Source: Arabidopsis thaliana
Lineage: Eukaryota > Streptophyta > Magnoliopsida > Brassicales > Brassicaceae
Assembly (NCBI RefSeq): GCF_000001735.4
Contig: NC_003070.9
Span: 22,863,971-22,927,970, forward strand
Length of the DNA: 64,000 nt
Direction: 5' to 3'
Under the pieces are notes generated by a model. That model searched no databases. It saw only the letters and a list, made by a program, of their open reading frames with translations, and was not told where the DNA came from. Both the position numbers and the translations under genes were made by a program. Positions 1 to 11,062 of this stretch are shown here, one piece after another (position 1 is the stretch's first letter; the number at the start of each line of letters is the position of its first letter).

Positions 1-649
1 TTCGACGCAATAGCCAATGAGATTGACAAGGTTTGGATGTTGAGCCAGACTCAATACCATTACTTCTGCAAAGAACTCTCTTGTTCCTTGCAACCCATTC
101 CTATCAAGCCTCTTTACAGCCACCACCTAAACTTCTCATCATTCAATCAAACAAAAATTAGCAACTTTTCGCCAAATTTCACACACTTACATAGAAGTTT
201 TGAGAGATTGAAAAGGACCTGATTGAGGCTGGTGAGAAACCCTTTGTAGACTCTTCCAAAACCGCCTTCACCAATCATACAATCCATGCTGAAATTGTCG
301 GTTGCAGCTATTAGCTCCTTGAATTTGAAGATTCGACCGCAGTTCTTCACGTTCCCATACTTCTTTATCTCTTCCGTTATATACTTCTGCCTGCAGCTTC
401 CTGCATTTATCAATGTTCATAAACATTTTCAGAAACCAAATGATATGTGATCAAATCTTTGAGAAGATTGAGTTAGATGAAGAAGAGACAACGTTTACGA
501 ATACCTTTCCGATGTGAGCGAAATGTGAACAGTGCAAAAAGTTTACGGCTATGGCCTCTATAAGCTGTAAGACCTTCGTCAAATGAATCTCTAGGCGAAT
601 TAGGTCCAAGCTGATGCGGGTTGATGAAACAAGGACAAAGCTTCATCAT
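1..649 (-). CDS. Receptor-like cytoplasmic kinase, 3' part cut by the window edge
   Basis: This is the N-terminal part of a protein kinase of the receptor-like cytoplasmic kinase VII (PBS1-like) type. From the sequence I place exon 1 at 649-505, exon 2 at 400-219 and exon 3 at 126-1 (running off the window). All junctions are GT-AG and keep frame. The start is a double Met (649 and 646) followed by KLCPCF, whose cysteines could be palmitoylated. The kinase domain begins with [14 protein letters not shown], the glycine loop [11 protein letters not shown] and, in exon 3, the [10 protein letters not shown] lysine strand and [20 protein letters not shown]. This is the usual order for RLCK-VII. 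The catalytic loop lies outside the window. RLCK-VII kinases generally act at the plasma membrane below receptor kinases; the partner here cannot be read. I believe it is AT1G61860, from memory. Family call is firm, function is not. Confidence 0.85.
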
Positions 650-1355
650 TTTCCTTCTTCTTCCTTCCTCTGTTTGTTTTTTCTTTTCTGTTCTTGATTC
701 TTCAGACAAAAACAAATCCTTTGTAATGAATCCCCCAAGGAAAGATTCGATCTTGTCTCTCTTACCGATCCTTTCAGATCCAAACCCTGTCTGGGCAAAA
801 CGAATCTGAAAGAAAGATCAGATCTTTCCCAGGAAAATGATGTTGCATGACACGAGAATTTAGGGGACGATCACAAAGTTTTGCTCTCTCTTATTGTTAT
901 ATATGAATGTTCCCATCTCTCAAATTTGGATAAAAGGATTATTCTTCTTTTTCTTATTTTTAGGGTTCTCTTCTCTGTTCGTGAATAAGCCAACGCGTCT
1001 CTCTCTTTTAACAAACTTCCAATCAAATCTTTACTCCAAAACACATTAGTTCGTGGTAAGCATGTAAACATTAAACTTCTTTCTATATTATATAGTCATC
1101 ATACTATATAATATAAACATAGGAAGACACTTAACATTGCTACAATGCTTTGACCAAATCTTACAGATAAACTGCTCAACATCTCTCTGATTCCAAATCC
1201 AAAAACTAACAAGATAAACCATTAATCTATAGCTACCATGATGAGCAAAAGATTACTATCTTCTAAGAAGATATAAACTTATTTCATTGCTGACAAATGA
1301 AGAGAGAAAATTCGTAAAATTTTGAAAATACCGATCTCGGGAACTATCTTTTGAT
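650..1355. other. Intergenic, includes the 5' leader of the kinase gene
   Basis: This gap lies between the start of the kinase gene and the stop of the PPR gene, both on the minus strand. It should hold the kinase 5' UTR and promoter and the PPR 3' UTR. Short open frames here have no recognisable domain and I do not call them genes. Confidence 0.6.
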
Positions 1356-2582
1356 TCATTGCGGTAATGCGGCTTCGACTTCGTTCCACAACTCAACGTT
1401 TCTAGTGAACTTCTCTTTCACTTGCCCAATAAGCTCCTTTGCTTCTTCGACTTTCGAATCCTTAGCTAGTCCGTTAACAAGCGACTTCATGATACTAAAA
1501 CTCGGAACCCAATTCTTCTCCATACTCTCTTTACAAAGACTCAAAGCCGTCTCAAAGTCTCCTCCTTTGCATAAGTAATATATAAGAGTGAAGTAACACT
1601 CACTATCAGGCTTACATCCTCTGTTCACCATAATCTTAAACAACTTCTTCGCTTCCTCGAAATCATCTTCATTACAAAACCCGTGAATCAAATGGCTATA
1701 CGTTACCGTATTCGGTTTCATCCCTGCAGATAACATCCCATCAAGCAAAGCCTTCGCTTCCTTAGATTTCTTCCTCTTACACAAACTCTGAATCCTAATG
1801 TTATAAGTCGAAACACCGATATTAACACCACGATCTTTCATCATCGCCAACACTTTCCCTACTTCATCACTCTTATCCTCTGCATAAAACCCAGAAATCA
1901 TCAAACCAAAGCTTGAACTATTCGGCTTTATCCCTTTCCTCTCCATCTCCGCAACAATGGAGTACGACGAACTCGCTGAACCGGATTCACAAAACACTTT
2001 GATCATACGATTATAAGTCTCGAGATCAGGTTCAATTCCATACATCTTAGGCATCTCAATGTAAACTCTTTTAGCTTCTTTGTAATCCTTAGCTACTAAA
2101 CAAGCAAAGAGAAGCGCGTTTAAAGACTTCACCGTACGAGAGATTTCGAATTTCTCGAGATCACGAAAAACTCTTAAAGAGTGATCAAGCATATTAGCTT
2201 GAGCATACAAAACAATGGCGTGAGCAGCAAAACGTTCCGATTTGAGATCTGGTCTGTTTTCGATGAATCCGTCGAGGAGATTCGATACAGCGGAGAAATG
2301 TTTCTTCTCGGCGAGATTCTCGACGGCGGCGGAGAAAGCGATTCGATCTATGCGGCAATCTGGAGTAAGAGAAGCTGCACGGCAGATTTCGAGGATACGA
2401 TCTGGATCTTTCTCGGATTTGAGAAGAGAGAGAGCTGCTTTGCTTTTTTCTTTGCTTGTGAGAGGAGTTTTTGAATCTGGTGAGAGGATTGTTGAAGCCG
2501 AGGAGAGTGATCGGATTTGTGGTGATGCGTTGAGGTGACGGAAGAGAGATGTTGATGAACGGATTCGAGAGAGTAACGCCAT
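1356..2582 (-). CDS. PPR336: Mitochondrial PPR protein PPR336
   Basis: This intronless gene encodes 408 residues of the P-class pentatricopeptide repeat family. The first ~45 residues are rich in Ser, Arg and Leu without acidic residues ([20 protein letters not shown]), a typical mitochondrial presequence. From about residue 120 onward there are tandem 35-residue PPRs, with clear units such as [33 protein letters not shown] and [19 protein letters not shown]. No E, DYW or SMR domain follows. Length and sequence match what I remember as PPR336 (AT1G61870), reported to associate with mitochondrial polysomes and later as a mitoribosome-associated PPR protein. That function is established knowledge, not visible here. 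The start at 2582 is the first Met and begins the presequence. Telo-box-like TTAGGGTTT motifs lie just upstream (about 2594-2670), as in many genes for translation or organelle functions. A tRNA-Trp gene lies about 200 bp upstream on the same strand. Confidence 0.93.
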
Positions 2583-2754
2583 TGTTGTTTTCTTAGGGTT
2601 TTAGATGAAGAAGATGACTGTGAAATGAAGAAGAAGACGGAGACTGGAGAATTAGGGATTGTTAGGGTTTTTGTGTTGTGTAAAATCTAATCATAGCCGT
2701 TGATGGGTATTTTAAAAGTCTTCACAATGGACGGTTGAGATGAAAACGAAAATT

Positions 2755-2760
2755 AAAAAA
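2755..2760 (-). terminator. Pol III T-run behind tRNA-Trp
   Basis: Six A on the plus strand read as TTTTTT on the minus strand, 28 bp beyond the 3' end of the tRNA. It is the first strong T-run and the likely RNA polymerase III stop. Confidence 0.6.
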
Positions 2761-2787
2761 GTTGAGATCCGGATTTGTTCGGGGAAT

Positions 2788-2859
2788 TGAACCCGACGTG
2801 AATCGAACACGCAACCTTCTGATCTGGAGTCAGACGCGCTACCATTGCGCCACGGATCC
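2788..2859 (-). tRNA. tRNA-Trp(CCA)
   Basis: The 72-nt minus-strand sequence folds as a complete nuclear tRNA. The acceptor stem is GGATCCG with CGGGTTC plus discriminator A. The D arm is GCGCAATGGTAGCGC, the anticodon arm TCTGA-CTCCAGA-TCAGA gives anticodon CCA, and the T arm is GCGTG-TTCGATT-CACGT. There is no intron and CCA is not encoded, as usual for plant nuclear tRNA-Trp. It sits upstream of PPR336 on the same strand. A protein reading frame that crosses it is meaningless. Confidence 0.97.
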
Positions 2860-2881
2860 GGTAATTAATAGTCTCTCTAAC

Positions 2882-2893
2882 TTATATATATTG
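2882..2893 (-). promoter_or_regulatory. TATA-like element of tRNA-Trp
   Basis: On the minus strand this reads as an A/T run with ATATATATAA, about 24-34 bp upstream of the tRNA 5' end. Plant nuclear tRNA genes often carry such an upstream TATA-like element in addition to the internal A and B boxes. Confidence 0.55.
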
Positions 2894-3064
2894 CAGAAGA
2901 TAAATTGTATTATGGTGCGAATGGTTGCTGCGGTTGAGGTGACAAATCTGGTGATGAATAAGTCACACACGCATACGCTTCCCATAAACTACTTTTTTCT
3001 ACTTTAATTTCTCGATCTTACAACGGTCCAAGGCTAGAAATAAGGGGACTAATCAGATTGGTTC

Positions 3065-3505
3065 AGTGTTCAATCCAAGCGATTTTCAACTGGTGAGAGA
3101 CTATCTTCGAAATAAGGTTGAAAAGGGGCAAAACAGCTCCATAAGAGATTGTACCAAGTCGAGTTGTGGCTTCTTCAACACGTAACACCACATCCTTTCT
3201 TCAAGTTTTAGAGAGTGGTTCTATTTTATTCCGAGTAGACAAGGATGGGACGAATAGACCGCAAGATCGCAAAGTACCCGCAATAAACGGAGAGAGCGAA
3301 GGCGGCACTTGGAGACCCATTGATTGGAAATTTCCGATCGTTGACGAAGCCGAGATGTTGATAGGTTACAGGGAGAGTTTCGTGTACCGCAAGAAACAGA
3401 ATTGTAATTCCTATGGAAGTATACTTGGTTCATGACTCAGTATTATTCCCTTTGCGATGATCACAGCTTTGTCTTGTGCAGGATCCGACACCAGAGAAGA
3501 TAGAT
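3065..3505 (+). pseudogene. NAC-domain transcription factor relic
   Basis: Translation in shifting plus-strand frames recovers NAC subdomains in the right order. They are NPSDFQLVRDYLRNKVEKGQ (subdomain A, about 3070-3130), LYQVELWLLQHVT and EWFYFIPSRQG (B to C), GGTWRPIDWKFPI (the WKATG region) and IGYRESFVYR. Then come WFMTQYYSL and FVLCRIR, equivalent to the NAC motif W(V/I)MHEY...LCKIR. The pieces are separated by frameshifts and in-frame stops, and no single frame covers them. It is therefore a decayed NAC gene or exon fragment, not a working factor. There is no obvious parent nearby. Confidence 0.65.
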
Positions 3506-4132
3506 GGAAGATGGTGTTTTCTTAAGGTTTAGCTGATGCATTTGATACGCTTGTGATTGGTTTTCTTTTCATAGTAAGATTGGTTTTTCCTCTTAGATTC
3601 AGTAATGTTAGGACCACATATTTTATTGTCCATTGCCAGTTTAACTTATGGAATTAATTAAAACTCCAACTCTCGATGGTTGGATTCATTTAATTTAGGG
3701 AAGTGATTGGGCCATTGTATTTGGTCCTAACTCCTATTAATCAGACGTTGAAAAGATACCCTTTCTTCTTCAACTTTTAGCTAAAAACTGACAGAAGTTG
3801 GTAAGAAGAAACAACTCACTCTTTATTTTCATATACAATCATACACTGAAATAAACTTTCAACTTTGCTCCTATATATTCTAATCTCAAATGTCCATCAA
3901 AAAAAAAACTCCCACAACACCAAGAAACCAAAAAAAAAACTCAAATTTCCAAGTCATTAAATAACAAAGCGATATACATTTTTCGATTGAAAAACGAGAG
4001 TTTAACAATTGAATATGCATCTTACAAGTGATCATCTATCGCCATATTTCGGGGAAACAAAAATTTTGATTTCAATCTGACCTCAAAACTCCCAAAAAAA
4101 ATAAAAATAAACAAATCATTTCATTAATTTAT
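3506..4132. other. Intergenic between NAC relic and MATE gene
   Basis: This is AT-rich sequence with short poly(A) runs near 3900 and 4095. It must contain the 3' UTR of the MATE gene. I see no other gene or RNA. Confidence 0.5.
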
Positions 4133-7100
4133 TTATTGCTTCAAAAGCGGCTCACGGCTCTCTTCCCACTGGTCCAATCTGCTCGAAGCTTTCTCAACCT
4201 AAATTACAAAATAAATTTAGATTAATACCACGATTCATTGAATTCCATCATTATCATATCTACCAAAACTCATACAAAGATTTGTGCATAAAACTTTTCA
4301 TTATAAACCTAAAAATGCTCCTAGATTAAAAAAATAAAAATAATTTACCTCTTTGTCCCAATCAGTTCGTAAAGTGACAATCACTAAGATTATTGTTTGC
4401 ATTAAAGTACCACCAATCATCCCAGTCCATATTCCCTGCACCATATCAAACACACACATTAAATATTACAGCTATTATTATTTAATAAGGTACAATTATT
4501 GTAACCAAATTTACATGAGAAAAAATTTACCTTAGCTCCCATATCATAAGTGAAGCCAAGAACGAATCCCACTGGAATCCCCACAACGTAGTAACATCCA
4601 ATGTTTACGTACGCAACAAATGCTTGCCATCCACATCCAACAGCCACACCTAAATATTGTACATCAAATTAATTTCAGTTTTTAGTACGTTTATTAATGA
4701 TGTATAACGATTTGTGTGAAATGTGGGGGTTTTTTTTATACCGGACAAAACAGGCTGAATTCCATTGAGGACAATTGTGATGGCTAAAAAGGGAGATAAA
4801 TCCGCAACGGCCTCAGCCACTGCTGGACTATCAGTAAACGCATAGCTGATGACGTGACGCCACGATAAGACCACGATGGCTTCGAAAACCGATAGTAAGA
4901 ATGATACTCCCGTTGTCACGACTGTGGAGAACGCGGCTGCTCTCGGGTTTCCGGCTCCTAGCTCGTTGCTTACTCTCACACTACACATAAATTGAAAAAA
5001 GTGTATTATTAGTAAACCATAAGGAGCAAAACAATAACTATAGTTTGGAGTGAATAATGTTAGTTTTGTTACCAACCTTGCAGCTGCGTTGAATCCAACG
5101 GAGACCATGAATGAGATTGCAGAAATTGACATGCTGCAAAAACAAAACAAAAAAATGAGTTTTCGACAACTGGTTTGTGCAAGTGTATGCCGTTTCTAGT
5201 CAATGGAAACGACATGCGGTAAGAACTCTAACAAAACGACAAAGTGACGACAAAAACTTATAGATCTTCTACTGAAACTGAAAAAGACGTAACGAGGTGA
5301 GGAGTCGTCATTTTCGACTTCTTCAGAAAGAAAGAAATCATAAAGCACTTTAAATACTTAACCACTACAATAATTACATTTGTGTCACACCATAATGCGA
5401 CAAATGATTTGTCATATGTCAGATTATAACAAACATGGAAATAAACAAATTTACAGCTAATATTCATGGACAATTTTAAATGAAAATAAATTTCTCTTTC
5501 TGCAATTTATGTTATTAAGTCTCAAAAGGTAAGAAATAAAATTGTTAAACCAAAAAACAGAAAGAAATCAAATTGTTTTTAATGAAAAAAAGTTAAATTT
5601 AAATTTGAATACTACTTGACCACTACACTAGTTAAATTTGAGTCACCTTAATACGACAAACTATATTATTGTTTTTGGCTAAAGATGCTACAAATGATTT
5701 GTCATCATAGTTAATTGTAGTATTAAAATGGAAATTGTTTTGAAAAGATACACTTTCCGACTTTAAAAGCAAAGTTTCCTGCTAAATTTCATAGACCCTT
5801 TTACTAGATTTTAGACGTTACTCAATTTTACTTTTCTCTTTTTGCAATTTATGTCCTTATGTTATTACGTCTCAAAAGGTAAAGAATCAAATCACTTTGA
5901 ATGAAAAAATAATTAGAAGTTAGAAAATTGTACCAGATAGCAAGAGAATCCAAAGCAAGCTCAGGGTTCTTGAGAAGTCCGGCGAGTAAAACAAGAATCT
6001 GAGAGTACCAAGATTCAAGACAAAGCATGACGGCAGAAGCAGCTGATAATCGGAAAAAATCCCAAAGACCTTCAAAAGCTTTCCAACTAAAACCTTCCCA
6101 AGTCCGACGACATCTCGGACTCATTTTAATATAAACAATCTGAGCCACAACAATGATCCACCACGAGAAGCTATGTATCAAAGACAAAGCCAAAAGACCG
6201 TAACCAAGACGATACACAGCGATCCACGAAAGTATGAGATGGATCACAAGCGTTGCAGCTGATATGTAGGCACTTGGAGTGACGATGCTTTGTGATTGGA
6301 GAAACTTCTGGATAGGGAAATTGACTGCGTAAGCGAAGATCACCGGGATCATACCGTAGACGAATACTGAAGCCAATGTTGCCACTTGCTCTGGCTCTCC
6401 AAGTGCTGTGAGGATCGGATTTGAGAAGAGGAAGAGAAATGACATTGGTAGACATGTTAGGATTAGAACAACTGTTGATCTTTGGAGGTAAACTCCAAGC
6501 ATTTCGTATCTATGAGCTCCATGTGCTTGACCACATAATGTTTCCACTGCACTTCCCATTCCAAGCTATATCATCACCAGAGAAAAGAAAACAATTAGAT
6601 TCAGAGGAATTTTAATCAAAATTTCAAGAAATTTTCTCTGTTTTTTCAACTGATCAGGAAAAAACCGGTAAAACTTTAGTCAAATTTCAGTAAATTTTCT
6701 ACTTTTTTCTCAATTTTAATAAATTTTCAATGTTATTTTTTATTAATAATTTGATATAATACATCTGATCATTTTGGTGATTGGTTTTAACCAAAAAGAA
6801 AAAAATCGCTTTGGTGATTCGTAACCATATTAGTGGTTACAACTAAATCTAAACAAAAAGAGATGAAAAATCATTTTGTTATGTTACCAGAAGTCCATAG
6901 GTGAACATGTTGAAACCACTGTTTCCAAGTGAAGCGGCGGCGAGTTCGAAGCTTCCTACGTGTCCAGCGAAGATACGTGTAAGAATTGACATGCCGTTGT
7001 TGATGACGTAAACAAAGATCGCCGGAGCCGCCAGATGAAAGAGAAACTTCATCTCAATCATCATCGCTAGATAAATCCGGCGAAAATACGGTAACTCTCG

Positions 7101-7193
7101 ATCTGTTAACACAGTCTCGAGACGATAATCGACGAACGACTTCGATGATTCGATTAATGGACGGTGAAGATTTTCTAGCGATTCTGAATTCAT
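4133..7193 (-). CDS. DTX37: MATE (DETOXIFICATION) efflux transporter, 7 exons
   Basis: Multidrug and toxic compound extrusion transporters are 12-helix membrane proteins that export or sequester small molecules using proton or sodium gradients. I reconstruct exons 7193-6888, 6565-5934, 5133-5077, 4980-4742, 4649-4531, 4435-4349 and 4198-4133. All are GT-AG and total 1506 nt (501 residues plus stop), the normal family length. Family motifs appear in order: [19 protein letters not shown] (first helix), [34 protein letters not shown] across the exon 1/2 join, the loop leading into [14 protein letters not shown], and [15 protein letters not shown], ending with WDKE and a short tail. The N-terminus is cytosolic and lacks a signal peptide. 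I recall this locus as AT1G61890/DTX37; substrate and membrane are not readable. An AT-rich intron of about 800 bp separates exons 2 and 3. Confidence 0.9.
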
Positions 7194-7331
7194 TTTTTTT
7201 TTTTGTTCTTGGAGAAGAGAAGAACTGAGAGTATTTATTATTTATTGGGAATATCGAAATCTGAGAAGTGATGATCTAATAGTGTTTCTCTTTTCTAGTT
7301 CTGTGTTGTTGTCTCTGCAGCTTTGGCAGAG

Positions 7332-7341
7332 TTTATATAAT
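7332..7341 (-). promoter_or_regulatory. TATA box of the MATE gene
   Basis: The minus strand reads TTATATAAAC about 140 bp upstream of the ATG at 7193. This is a canonical plant TATA box at a sensible distance. The start of transcription itself is not visible. Confidence 0.5.
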
Positions 7342-8244
7342 GTGAGTTTTTGCCGTGTATAGCTGACGGAATTAATAATATATTTTTTAATAATATGGAA
7401 ATGAAGTAACGAGGAAAGGCTGTTTTACCTGTTTTGCCCTTTTGTATTATTTGTTTTTTTTTTTTTCTTTCTCGTACTATTATGAGGCTATATCACACAT
7501 AAGATGTGTCCAACCTAAATTTGTTTTTTTTAAAAACAGCCATTGGAGTTTTGTTACTATTTCCAAATTTAAGAAAAAGTATATAAGAAAAGTGTGTATA
7601 TATATAAATATTTTTAAAAAGTAAGTTTCTGAATATTAAAAAGTATGCTAAATTTTGTTTATTTGGATATTTAGTTGAGATATACAGTATGTGAAGATGT
7701 GTTAAATATGTTAAGTGTATTTTGACTTTTTTAGTTAAATAACACTAAATTTTAATAAATGTTCAAATCTACAAATTGAATAACAAATCAATTGAAAATT
7801 TTCAAAAAAAACAAATCAATTGAAATCATAAATCTAATTAACAAACTTCCAAAACTAATCAAGTTGACAATAACTTTATGAAAATCAAAGAACCAATATA
7901 ACCCCGATCCTTTTCATAGTTTCATAACGGTTTGAAAATGGAAGTTGAATTTTTTAAATGAAAAAATAGAATTTTTGATGATTACTCAGTTGGTATAAGT
8001 TTCATAAGTTTTAGGGATTAAATTAAAATTAAAAATTGTATAATATCACAGTAATTTTTCATCAACATATTCAAAGTCACAATATGTGATCAGATCATTG
8101 TTCTTACTTCATAAGAATATTATGTTATATATAAACTTGTAATGTTAAGTTTTGGTGAATTTTTTTAATCTAATTTTCAAAAAAAAATAGAAATAGATAA
8201 AATCGAGCACACACAAATGGTTTTTTATATATATATAAAAGGGA

Positions 8245-9762
8245 AAATTACTAGAGTAATCCATATTTTATACATAATGACCCAAAAGAAATGCTAAAAA
8301 TATGAGTTATTTGAATAATAATTATACCAAAAATATCATTATTTTCCTTTGCAGAAAAAAACAATATTACAGAAATGTCACTACTATTTAATTCCAGCAT
8401 GGCAATAAAACCACATTTATTTACGAAAATGCCATCGTCGTTTTTGGTAAATCTGTGGCTCTTGTTGCGACGGATTTGTTATCGATCACAGATTTGTTGG
8501 TCAACCACAGACTTTTTACAACAGACTTGTTTTGTACCACAGACTTTACTGTGTTATATTACGCCAGATTTTTTTTTTCCGCAGATTTTTCAACCGTGAC
8601 TGATTTGTTTCATATAGTTTCCACAGATTTTATTTAAATTTCAAAAGTAAGAATGTTGAAACCAAATATGTCACTGATTTGTTTTCCATACCGCATATTT
8701 TTCTTTATGGTGGCAACAGATTTTCTATTTGTACCCAAAAATCTGTTGTGTTATAACAGATTTGTTAACCTCGAAAAATGTTATATAGGCATGACAGAGT
8801 TGTTTTGTGTAATCAGAGATTTAATTAACTTGTTAACAAATCTGGTGTTTTACAACAGTTTTTTGTTTAAAAATAAAATTACTAGACAGTCACATAATGA
8901 TAACAGATTTGTTTTTAGTGATGACAGTTTTGTTTTTCAGTGTCAAAGCATAACAGATTTACTCATGTCAATGTTATGGCTGATTTGTTTATGACTACAA
9001 TAACCTTTTTAGTACTAACAGACTTTTTTTGGCAGATTTGTTTTTAAAATTTCAAAATTTTTTGTTATATGAGATTTATTAGCTAGCCCTCAATTAAATT
9101 ATTTCCGGTTTGATTGTATGTTAAATCTGGTTTGACTCGATTTTTTTTTTTTTTTTGAAAATGTTACAACAGACTTTTATTAATATCGGCAAATTTTTAC
9201 ATAATATTGTCATATTTGAATTTTAATGTATTAAATATCCAATTGTGAGTCATGATAAATTCTCCAAGGGTTTTCATAACCGTTTTTTTTCTTCTTCTAT
9301 TCCTACCATCAAATCAATTATTTGTGAATTGATACATGTCAAAATATTATTGGTAAGCTAAAACAAGTCATTTTATAATATGCAATATCAAAATTAAAAA
9401 ACATTTCTTTACTATTTTTAAAATCAAAAACGAAATATGTGAAGCAGATTCTTCTTTATCTAAATTTTGTTCAAAATTATTATTTTTTTAAAAGTTTGTT
9501 AACGTGGATTTTTGTTTTTGTTTTAATTATGTAATATAGGTTTTGGTTTTCTTTTTTATCCACGATTTCTTTTTTGGTTTTATAATTCTGTTGAAAAATA
9601 ATTTGATTTTGCTGATTTGTCAAAATTTTATTGGTAGAGTGACTTGTGCTTTAAAATATAAAAAATTTGTTTTATTTTTTTATTTTTTGTTTTAATTTGA
9701 TTACAATTAATCATTAAGGTTATTTCGTCTTTTTATCAAAGATATGGGTTACTACAGTTTTT
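8245..9762. mobile_element. Probable decayed non-autonomous DNA transposon with internal CAGATTTGTT repeats
   Basis: The block is filled with about 20 degenerate copies of a short word close to (A)CAGA(T/C)TTGTT, for example near 8490, 8520, 8540, 8590, 8725, 8757, 8900, 8950 and 9045. The flanks carry an imperfect inverted repeat. AGAGTAATCCATATTTTATA (about 8253) pairs with the reverse complement of the sequence at about 9730-9757, which reads TAGTAACCCATATCTTTGAT. No transposase remains. Transposon origin is inference; I could not identify the family or a clear target-site duplication. Confidence 0.4.
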
Positions 9763-11037
9763 GAAACCAAACGTGTCATTTAAGTTATTTATGTTAAGAG
9801 TTGAGTCAATCTAAGCAAATATAAAAGCACATACAAAAGTTGTTACAAGCTGAGGTTTTGGTTAATCACACAATTTTAAGCTGAATCAACAAAGAATTCG
9901 AACAGATATCACAAACATAAGGGTCCAACGCAAACCCGAGACGTATTTGGCGGTGGTTCACAACAAATATTGGAAAGTACTCTTTTATGTTTTTGCCAAA
10001 ATACAAATTAGATGTTTTGAATAGGATTAATACATTTATCAATCAATGTACTCTCCATACGTTTTGAAAATGGAAACTGATAAACACAAAGACAAAGTAT
10101 GGAGGCCACATTGATGGATAAATTAATCCATGTTAATTTGCTGGGTGTTGTGTGAGTGTGTGACGTCATATGTATGTATCTAAGAAAAAAAAATGTATCT
10201 AACAATATGATCAATATAACGGGATTCTGAACTATCAAAATGTTTTGGCATACTCGTACATGATCATGTAGTATAGTGTGTTATGTATTTGAAAAATTAC
10301 CCCATAACAATAGTATGTTGTGGAGCTATTTTCAAAAAAACTTACTTGTGACCGAAGTTCGTTTTATAAACATTTGACTTAATTTTATTATAAACAATGT
10401 TTAACCCATCGTAGAATATTTTCAAATATATATTTGTGGATAATATATGTTATAAAAATTTCAAACCATTATATTTCTAATAAATTAAAAATAATGCATT
10501 TTTAACAGAAAAAAAATAGGATTCCACCATTGAATGATAAATTTAATTAGAAGTTGATATACATACATATTAAAGATGAACAAATTATGGTTGGAACAAT
10601 TTGCATGATCCATGAGCCCAACTTTAAGTTTTCTTCAAACCTTTTGTTTATGAACAAGAAAAAAAAATAGGTAATGTAATAGCTAAGAAAATGACAAATA
10701 ACATGGGTGGAGCAGGCATATTATTTTGGCCTCGTGATCGCTCTCTCCTAATGAAAACGTTACTATTAATATCCACTTTACCACGTCTTCTTCTTCTCTT
10801 AACAAATAGAAAAGAAACATATATCCACTTCTTTTTAAACAAGATTCAAAATTACTATATTTTTACAGTAAAGTTACAGAAATAATGCATGCACTTGCGA
10901 ATATGTAAGACGTGGAATAATAAAGAGCTAGCGTTATGCTATAATTACGACAATGCGACAATACATCACTGAGTCCTACTCATATTTATTATGATAGTAT
11001 ATGATATATTGATATGTACTAGTTTAATTAGTACTGA

Positions 11038-11062
11038 ATTATTATTATTATTATTATTATTA
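11038..11062. repeat. (ATT)n microsatellite
   Basis: About eight uninterrupted ATT units. It is a simple repeat and likely polymorphic between accessions. Confidence 0.9.

Noticed and set aside
2762-3007. 81-codon plus-strand open frame
   Set aside because: It runs antisense through tRNA-Trp; the apparent protein is the tRNA sequence read as codons.
8375-8994. Several Phe/Leu-rich open frames
   Set aside because: They arise from the T-rich CAGATTTGTT word array, not from a gene.
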